From the NCBI GenBank assembly GCA_011051635.1, contig DRKV01000350.1:1-5272 (forward strand): a stretch of 5,272 nt of DNA, given 5' to 3'. Of the stretch, positions 1-5,272 are shown piece by piece. The notes under the pieces are model-generated. The model did not search any database. It had not been told where the DNA came from and saw only the letters and a list, made by a program, of their open reading frames with translations. This stretch comes from Chloroflexota bacterium. Its GTDB lineage: Bacteria; Chloroflexota; Anaerolineae; Anaerolineales; DRKV01. How positions within the stretch are numbered: the first letter of the stretch is position 1; the number at the start of each line of letters is the position of its first letter. Position numbers and translations under genes: made by a program.

Positions 1-1
1 A

Positions 2-2023
2 GCCGCTCGCGTGGCCGAAGCCGCCTCCCTGCGTCTGGAGGGGGCAGAATCCATCCGGGATGGGTTGGTCAACGCCCTGCGGGAACGCGAGATGCTGCTC
101 ATTCTGGATAACTTCGAGCGCCTGCTCACCCCCCAAGGCGGAGGCGCGGGACTGGCGGCTGCTCTCTTGAAGGGCGCCCCCAGGGTCAAACTTCTGGTCA
201 CTTCCCGCCAGCGCCTGAATTTATACGAGGAAACGGTCTTCGACCTCTCCGGGCTGTCCCTGCCGGACGAATCAAATCCCTCTGAAGAGACCGATGCAGT
301 GCGGCTCTTTCTCCAGGCGGCCCGCAAAACGGGCGGGGAACTCGCCCTCCGTCCCGAGGAACTGGCCTGTGTGGGCCGCGCCTGCCGTCTGGTGGACGGT
401 ATTCCCCTGGCAATCGAACTGGCGGCGGGCTGGGCGCGGCATCATTCCCCCTGCGAAATCGCAGAACACATCGCGCACGACCTGGACTTTTTGCAATCGG
501 AGTACCGCGACCTGCCGCAGCGGCACCGTAGTCTGCGGGCTGTCTTCACCCATTCCTGGACACTGCTCTCCCCTGCCGAGCGGGATGCCCTGGCGCGTTT
601 CGCCCTCTTCCGCAACGGGTTTACGCTGGAGGCCGCCGAATCTCTGCTAAAGGGAGCCGCCGAAGCGCTGCTGCGCTCCCTGGAGGAGAAGTCGCTGCTC
701 CAGCGGCAGCCTCCCGGACGTTACGCCATCCACCCCCTGATGCAGACCTACGCCGCCGAAAAATTGCGCCAAAATCCCGCCGTGGAAAGCCGCAGCCGCG
801 CCGCGCACGCTCGCTTTTACCTGGGCTGGCTATCCTCCCTGGGAGATGGCGAGACGCCCGAACAGCGGGCGGCCATTCGGAAAGACCTGGAGAATATCCG
901 CGCCGCCTGGACGTGGGCGGTGGAGAACGAAGCCTGGGGTCTCGTCGAGGCCTCCGTGCGGGTGCTGCACGGTTTTTACAGCATCCAGAGTTGGTTCCTG
1001 ACCGGAATTGCCATGTTTCAGGAGGCGGTAGATGCCCTGGGGCTTCCCGCTCCGGAGCACATGGCGCTGCGCTGCGATTTGCTCTCCCGCAAGGCGCGCA
1101 TGTGCATCCATATCGGGCGGCTGGAGGAGGCTCGCTCTGATTTGCGCGACGCGCTGGCTGCCCTGGAAAGCATCTCTGACCCCACCCGCCGTTCGGTTGT
1201 ACTGGGGTATCTGGCTATCTCGCATTTCTACGCCGGAGAGTACCAGCAGGCGGTGAACCTGGCGGAAGAGAGCCGCCGCCTGGCAGAGCAAAGCGACGAC
1301 CGCGACGGAGTTGCCTTCGCTTTGACCTTCTTGGGGTCTTGTTACAAGGCTTTGGGGCGGTATCCCCAGGCCGAGCAAGCCTTTCAGGAAGCGCTGGCGC
1401 TCTCTCGTGTTTTGGGCAACGATGTTGGGGCGGGAATGCTGCTCAACAATTTGGGCAACCTGGCGCAGGTACAGGGGGATTACGCCGCCGCGCGGGAGTA
1501 CTACCGGGAGGGCAGTGCCTTGTTCGCCACCCATGAACATACCCACGGAGCGGCTACCCTGCTTGCCAACGCCGGAAGACTGGCGCTGCGGCAGGGGCAG
1601 CCCGCCCAGGCTTGCGAGATGCTGGAAGAGAGCCTGAAGCAAAAACGCCGCATCGGAGACCGGCGCGGCATGGGGGTTTCTCTGGTCGCTCTGGGGGAGG
1701 CCCGCCTTGCTTTGGGAGATTTTCCGGGAACGCGGGAAGCACTGACCGAGGGGCTGCAACTCGCCCTGGAGAGCGGCGACCGCACGCTCACGTTGGGGGC
1801 GCTGACCCTGGCGGGGGCGTATCTGTTACAAAATGGAAACGTCTCCTGGGGAACGGCGCTCTTGAAGTACGTGGAGACGCATCCGGCGCTTTCAGAAGAG
1901 ACACGTTCCCAAGTGGTCTCGTTGCTCCCGCAAACAGCGGAAGCAGATGTAATGATGCCATGGGGGGAAAGTACCTCGCCGGAGGCGGTAGCCGCCTGGG
2001 TGAGGGTTCAATCTCTGGGGTGA
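2..2023 (+). CDS. STAND-class (NB-ARC-like) ATPase with C-terminal TPR array, 5'-truncated by the window edge
   Basis: This is a signal-transduction ATPase of the AfsR/MalT-like STAND class, in which an NTPase switch is coupled to a TPR sensor or scaffold; it is probably cytoplasmic. The frame is open to the left edge, so the GTG at 11 is unlikely to be the true start and the P-loop is upstream. Visible motifs, in order: Walker B/kinase-2 LLILDNFE at 95-118 (Asp at 107), the sensor-like VTSRQRL at 197-217, the GLPL-like GIPLAIELAAGWAR from 398, and a winged-helix segment containing HRSLRAVFTHSW at about 520-640. From about 1190 to 1890 lie five or six TPR-like helical pairs of about 40 residues, with recurring Leu-Gly/Ala-Tyr-Ala patterns. 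The C-terminus ends in a short SPEAVAAWV-type helix and has no LuxR-type HTH, so any DNA-binding or other effector domain must be N-terminal. The family call is firm; the output and ligand are unknown. Confidence 0.88.
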   Translation, partial: AARVAEAASLRLEGAESIRDGLVNALREREMLLILDNFERLLTPQGGGAGLAAALLKGAPRVKLLVTSRQRLNLYEETVFDLSGLSLPDESNPSEETDAVRLFLQAARKTGGELALRPEELACVGRACRLVDGIPLAIELAAGWARHHSPCEIAEHIAHDLDFLQSEYRDLPQRHRSLRAVFTHSWTLLSPAERDALARFALFRNGFTLEAAESLLKGAAEALLRSLEEKSLLQRQPPGRYAIHPLMQTYAAEKLRQNPAVESRSRAAHARFYLGWLSSLGDGETPEQRAAIRKDLENIRAAWTWAVENEAWGLVEASVRVLHGFYSIQSWFLTGIAMFQEAVDALGLPAPEHMALRCDLLSRKARMCIHIGRLEEARSDLRDALAALESISDPTRRSVVLGYLAISHFYAGEYQQAVNLAEESRRLAEQSDDRDGVAFALTFLGSCYKALGRYPQAEQAFQEALALSRVLGNDVGAGMLLNNLGNLAQVQGDYAAAREYYREGSALFATHEHTHGAATLLANAGRLALRQGQPAQACEMLEESLKQKRRIGDRRGMGVSLVALGEARLALGDFPGTREALTEGLQLALESGDRTLTLGALTLAGAYLLQNGNVSWGTALLKYVETHPALSEETRSQVVSLLPQTAEADVMMPWGESTSPEAVAAWVRVQSLG

Positions 2024-2057
2024 GGCTGCCGGGTGCGCCTGAAAGAAGAAGACGCGT

Positions 2058-3623
2058 TTACTGCGTAACGATGTACCTCCAATGTTGAAGGGAGGGGGCA
2101 ATCTGGTCTCTTCCCCTGTTCTTTGCCAGATAGAGCCGTTGGTCGGCCAGGTCCACCAGGGCGTAGATTTCATCTGCCTCGTAGGGAAACAGGGCAATCC
2201 CCTGGCTGACGGTGGGCGCCGGGATGGAGTTTCCGTCTCGGTCTTGCAGTTGTAGCGCCCGCAGGGTTTCAGAAATCCGCTGCGCTACCCGGTAAGCCTG
2301 CACTCCGTTGGCACCGGGCAGGGAGATGGCGAATTCTTCGCCTCCCCAGCGTCCTACCAGGTCGGTTGCTTTGAGGTGCCGCCGGATGATGTCGCTGAAG
2401 TGAATGAGTACCTGGTCTCCCACCAGATGCCCGTAAGTGTCATTGTAGGACTTGAAGAAGTCAATGTCCAGCATGATGAGGGCTAAGGAGCGGTTTTCCG
2501 CTTTCATCTGCCGGGCCTGTTCTTCCAGAGCCAGGAGAAAATAGCCGTGGTTGTAAACCCCTGTGAGGCTGTCGCGGTGGGATTGCTCCTCCACTTCCGC
2601 GTGATGATAGGCGTTATCCAGGGCCAGGGCGGCCTGTTGGGCGATGCTTTCCAGTAATTCCAGGTCATCGGGCCGGAAAGCGTTGGGGCGGTAGGATGCT
2701 ACCGCGACGATACCCAGGGTATGGCCTCCCGCCTCCATAGGAGTTCCCATCCACGAGAGGCTCATCTTATCTTTCCCAATCGTGACGGGAGTCAACCCCA
2801 GGGCGGGAAGTTCTTTCGGGACGTTGGCAATCAGCCGCGAGCGACGTTCCTTCACCACCAGGGCGGTCAGGCTGTTTTCGGGGCGCAATTCCTCCGGTGG
2901 ATAAAATATGCCGTCATCGTAAAGAACTTCCAGGCAAAGCCTGCCGTCTCGGTGGATGCCGACGTAATAGGTGTCTGCTTCCAGCGTGTCTCGAATAGCC
3001 GCACTCAGCAAATTGACGACCTCCCGCGGCTCGATGGTGGAGCCAACCTTGCGCGCTACGTGATTGATGGCCTCCAGGTAGGAGATTTTGCGATTGAGCA
3101 GCGCGCCCACCCCTGAAACGGTCTCTGTGAGTACCAGGGAGAAGAAGGGAATGGCAATCAGCAGAAAGTCGTGTTGCAACAGCAGAAAAGACTTTTGATA
3201 AACGAATATCCTGGGCAGGGTGTTGTTTGTCAGAAACAGGTAGGCCGGCTTCCTTCCAAACAGGATGGCAACCAGGATGACGGTGATGCTGCTCATCAGC
3301 ACGTCGAACAGCAGTCCAATAGGGGGAAAAGGCAGCGAGAGAACAGGTATCAAGGCCGCATGACCGACCACGATAACCCATCGCATCCAGGCAAACCGCT
3401 CGGCATAGGGAAAAAGAATGCGAAGCAATACCCATCCGTACAGCGTAAACAGCAGACTTCCGCCCAGGTAAATGGGACGTTCCTCCACGGACACCCAGGG
3501 AGACAACCCAACGACAAACAAACCCAATCCGAGGATGAGCATCAGCCACAGGATGGGCGAGGTAATCCGCCTCCGCTCTGCAGGGGTCAGATGGCGAAAT
3601 GAGGTATGGAAGAATGAAACCAT
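2058..3623 (-). CDS. Membrane-anchored GAF-GGDEF diguanylate cyclase
   Basis: Predicted to condense two GTP into c-di-GMP at the inner face of the membrane. Numbering from the ATG at 3623 (521 aa): about five hydrophobic segments (near 23-42, 53-73, 80-100, 103-123 and 146-166), a GAF domain at about 186-340, then a GGDEF domain at about 350-505. Catalytic features are intact: LDIDFF (metal-binding Asp386), NDTYGH (Asn394), Asp403, and GGEEF at 427-431 (bases 2331-2345). The usual RxxD inhibitory site is Lys-Ala-Thr-Asp (418-421), so its Arg is lost. Start choice: a TTG at 3659 would add 12 residues, but that TTG overlaps a TACAAT -10-like box, so I prefer the ATG. Neither start has a strong Shine-Dalgarno. 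The gene is convergent with the STAND gene (34-bp gap) and divergent from the kinase. There is no EAL or HD-GYP domain. The activity call is strong; the GAF ligand is unknown. Confidence 0.92.
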   Translation of the reverse strand: MVSFFHTSFRHLTPAERRRITSPILWLMLILGLGLFVVGLSPWVSVEERPIYLGGSLLFTLYGWVLLRILFPYAERFAWMRWVIVVGHAALIPVLSLPFPPIGLLFDVLMSSITVILVAILFGRKPAYLFLTNNTLPRIFVYQKSFLLLQHDFLLIAIPFFSLVLTETVSGVGALLNRKISYLEAINHVARKVGSTIEPREVVNLLSAAIRDTLEADTYYVGIHRDGRLCLEVLYDDGIFYPPEELRPENSLTALVVKERRSRLIANVPKELPALGLTPVTIGKDKMSLSWMGTPMEAGGHTLGIVAVASYRPNAFRPDDLELLESIAQQAALALDNAYHHAEVEEQSHRDSLTGVYNHGYFLLALEEQARQMKAENRSLALIMLDIDFFKSYNDTYGHLVGDQVLIHFSDIIRRHLKATDLVGRWGGEEFAISLPGANGVQAYRVAQRISETLRALQLQDRDGNSIPAPTVSQGIALFPYEADEIYALVDLADQRLYLAKNRGRDQIAPSLQHWRYIVTQ

Positions 3624-3658
3624 ATGCGAAGAAATGAAATAGGGTGCACCGATAAGCA

Positions 3659-3685
3659 ATTGTACCCCATCCTGCGGGTTGCCAA
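3659..3685 (-). promoter_or_regulatory. Candidate promoter for the diguanylate cyclase
   Basis: Read on the - strand, TTGGCA (3685-3680; five of six to TTGACA) is followed after 15 bases by TACAAT (3664-3659; five of six to TATAAT). Initiation would fall near 3652, leaving a leader of about 29 bases before the ATG at 3623. The TTG at 3659 would then not be transcribed, which favours the ATG start. The 15-base spacer is shorter than the 17-base optimum, so the call is tentative. Confidence 0.35.
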
Positions 3686-3692
3686 ATCAGAC

Positions 3693-3710
3693 CGAAACAG
3701 GCTGGTTTCG
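3693..3710. promoter_or_regulatory. Inverted repeat, candidate operator in the divergent control region
   Basis: CGAAAC (3693-3698) and GTTTCG (3705-3710) are perfect reverse complements around a 6-base centre. Flanking ACCG (3691-3694) and CGGT (3711-3714) are also reverse complements, offset by two bases. The dyad sits where the kinase promoter's -35 element should be and just upstream of the cyclase promoter, a usual place for a regulator site. It is not followed by a T-run, so it does not look like a terminator. The binding protein is unknown. Confidence 0.35.
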
Positions 3711-3713
3711 CGG

Positions 3714-3719
3714 TAAAAT
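3714..3719 (+). promoter_or_regulatory. Candidate -10 box (TAAAAT) of the kinase gene
   Basis: TAAAAT matches the sigma-70-type TATAAT at five of six positions. It ends 9 bases before the kinase ATG, so transcription would begin at about 3725-3728, giving a leader of only 0-4 bases. There is no TTGACA-like -35 at the correct distance; the position where it should be is occupied by the dyad at 3693-3710. The lack of a Shine-Dalgarno before the ATG fits a leaderless mRNA. An A/T-rich match in a short gap can arise by chance. Confidence 0.4.
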
Positions 3720-3728
3720 AAAAACGTT

Positions 3729-5272
3729 ATGGTTATGCTGACGCGGGAACAACTGGAAGACCGTCTGGCCGCCCTGCATCAGGCCAGCATTGAATTGGTG
3801 GGAGACCTCTCGCTGGATACCCTCCTGGAGCGCATCGTCACCCTGGCTTGCCAACAGGCTGAGGCCGCTTACGGCTTGCTGGCCCTGGTGGATGAGGAGG
3901 GGCGGATAAACCGCTTTGTCCAGCACGGCATGACGGAAGAAGAAGTTGCCCGCATTTCTCGCCCTCCTCAGGGAAAGGGGCTGCTGGGAGCGTTGGCGCG
4001 CCAAAAGCAGCCTATCCGCCTGGCCGACATCGCCTCCGACCCGCGCCGCGTCGGCTTTCCCGAAGGGCATCCGCCCATGCGGAGTTTCCTGGGGGTCCCC
4101 ATCGTGTTGGGGGAGACTCTCCTGGGGTTACTCTACCTGACCGAGAAACGCGGTTGGTCATCTTTCACCGAGACAGACCAACGCGTCATTGAAGTGCTGG
4201 CCTCCTATGCCGCCCATGCTATTTCCAACGCCCGCCTCTATCAGGCCGTTTTGGAGCGGGACCGGGAACTGGTGCAGCGCAATGAAGACCTTTCGCTCAC
4301 CAACGACATCGCCGTGACGCTCTCCAGTTCCCTGGAACTGGAGCAGATTCTCGATAAAAGCCTCCAGCGCGTCATGGAATATCTCAACGTGGAGGCCGGG
4401 GAAATCTGGCTGTGCGAAGAGGGCAGCGCCTACTTGCGGATGGCGCTCCACAAGGGGGAAGCGGCGGCTGCTTTCTGGTCGCGGGATGCGTTCCGCCTGG
4501 GGGAGGGATTTATCGGACTGGTAGCCCTCCAAAAGGAAATCCTCATCAGCACCGACCTGGCGCACGATATGCGCTATCTGCGGACTTCGGTCGTGGAAGC
4601 CGGCTTCCGCAGCATGATAGGCATTCCTTTGATGGCCCAGCAGGGGCGGGTGGTCGGTGTGTTGGGGCTGGTCAGCCGCAAGCACCGCACCTTCGAGCAG
4701 CGGGAAATCAACCAACTGCGCCTGATTGGGATGTGGGCGGGCATCTCCATCGAGAACGCCTGGCTTCACCGTCGGGCCAGGCAGGTCGCCGTCCTGGAAG
4801 AGCGGGAACGCATCGGCATGGATTTGCACGACGGCATCATCCAGTCCATTTACGCCGTCGGCCTGGTGCTGGATTACGCCCGCCTCTCCCTGCGCGAAAA
4901 TCCGGTTGATGCCTTGGCGAAAATTGACCAGGCCATCAACGGCCTCAACCGCGCCATCCGCGACATCCGGGCCTACATCCTCGACCTGCGTCCCCGCCAA
5001 TTCCGGGATAGCGAGACCCTTTCGCAAGGCATCCAGCGTCTGGTGGACGAATTCCGCGCCAACAGCACCACCGAACTGGCCTTCTCCCTGCCGGAGGAGG
5101 ATTTCGAAACCCTGCCGCCTGCCAGCGCCACGGCCTTGTTTCACATCTGCCAGGAGGCGCTTGCCAACATCGCCAAACACGCCCAGGCCGCCAAAGCCTC
5201 GGTCACTTTGTGGGGCACGCCGGAGCGCGTCTTGCTGGAAATCAGCGACGACGGGCGCGGCTTCGATTTGGG
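3729..5272 (+). CDS. GAF-GAF-HisKA_3 sensor histidine kinase (NarL/DosS type), 3'-truncated by the window edge
   Basis: A soluble sensor kinase expected to autophosphorylate on His and pass the phosphate to a NarL/LuxR-type response regulator. The frame is open from ATG 3729 to the edge: 514 codons plus two bases. GAF1 spans about residues 15-168, a coiled linker about 170-189, GAF2 about 190-345, and a charged helix leads into HisKA_3. The phosphoacceptor motif is ERERIGMDLHDG with His367. The HATPase_c N-box shows CQEALANIAKH (Glu476, Asn480), and the G1 box DDGRGF lies at 507-512; later boxes are beyond the window. No transmembrane segment or signal peptide is seen. GAF1 has HPPMRSFLGVP (His114) and LLYLTEK (Tyr136), which align with the DosS heme GAF. 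No Shine-Dalgarno precedes ATG 3729; an alternative ATG is at 3735. Domain identity is nearly certain; heme binding is inferred. Confidence 0.95.
   Translation, partial: MVMLTREQLEDRLAALHQASIELVGDLSLDTLLERIVTLACQQAEAAYGLLALVDEEGRINRFVQHGMTEEEVARISRPPQGKGLLGALARQKQPIRLADIASDPRRVGFPEGHPPMRSFLGVPIVLGETLLGLLYLTEKRGWSSFTETDQRVIEVLASYAAHAISNARLYQAVLERDRELVQRNEDLSLTNDIAVTLSSSLELEQILDKSLQRVMEYLNVEAGEIWLCEEGSAYLRMALHKGEAAAAFWSRDAFRLGEGFIGLVALQKEILISTDLAHDMRYLRTSVVEAGFRSMIGIPLMAQQGRVVGVLGLVSRKHRTFEQREINQLRLIGMWAGISIENAWLHRRARQVAVLEERERIGMDLHDGIIQSIYAVGLVLDYARLSLRENPVDALAKIDQAINGLNRAIRDIRAYILDLRPRQFRDSETLSQGIQRLVDEFRANSTTELAFSLPEEDFETLPPASATALFHICQEALANIAKHAQAAKASVTLWGTPERVLLEISDDGRGFDL

Noticed and set aside
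830..1759. A 309-codon open frame on the - strand
   Set aside because: It is antisense to the TPR region of the STAND protein. The Gln- and Arg-rich translation matches no fold I recognise and mirrors the repetitive Leu/Ala/Gln codons of the TPRs.
2024..2065. A possible terminator between the convergent genes (ACGC at 2052-2055 and GCGT at 2062-2065)
   Set aside because: The stem is only four base pairs with a 6-base loop and no T-run on either strand, too weak to call an intrinsic terminator.
1612..2088. A 158-codon + strand frame overlapping the end of the STAND gene
   Set aside because: It is out of frame with the TPR protein, Gly/Arg-rich and without motifs, and it runs across the convergent gap into the cyclase 3' end.
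3679..3684. TTGCCA as a -35 box for the kinase gene
   Set aside because: It lies 29 bases before the TAAAAT box, well beyond the workable spacer of about 15-19 bases.
4158..5180. A 340-codon open frame on the - strand
   Set aside because: It lies wholly antisense to the kinase, whose + frame shows continuous GAF, HisKA_3 and HATPase motifs. The antisense product has no recognisable motif and looks like a G+C-driven shadow frame.

Overview
This window holds three signalling genes and almost no non-coding DNA. High G+C content, the domain styles and the density of one- and two-component sensors suggest a free-living bacterium. The STAND/TPR regulator and the GAF-GAF-HisKA_3 kinase are both of kinds common in Chloroflexota (Anaerolineae-like). 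That assignment is an inference from protein style only; no rRNA or marker gene is present.

Layout. From the left edge to 2023 on the + strand is the C-terminal part of a STAND-class (NB-ARC-like) ATPase followed by a TPR array. Its P-loop and any N-terminal effector domain lie upstream of the window. A 34-bp convergent gap follows. From 2058 to about 3623 on the - strand is a complete membrane-anchored GAF-GGDEF protein, a probable diguanylate cyclase that makes c-di-GMP. A short divergent control region (about 3624-3728) separates it from a + strand sensor histidine kinase. The kinase starts at 3729 and is still open at 5272. It has the order GAF-GAF-HisKA_3-HATPase_c and lacks only the end of its ATPase domain. 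Its reading frame was verified codon by codon and has no stop inside the window.

How they may work together. The divergent pair suggests that a two-component sensor and a c-di-GMP enzyme share a control region. That region holds a dyad (3693-3710), a TAAAAT -10-like box just before the kinase start, and a -35/-10-like pair facing the cyclase. The first GAF domain of the kinase carries His114 and Tyr136. Their spacing and sequence context match the heme-ligand His149 and distal Tyr171 of mycobacterial DosS, as I recall that sequence. The kinase is therefore a candidate heme-based gas or redox sensor. The partner response regulator would be expected just downstream, outside the window. No mobile element, CRISPR array, tRNA, rRNA or convincing intrinsic terminator was seen, and no gene-free stretch exceeds about 105 bases.
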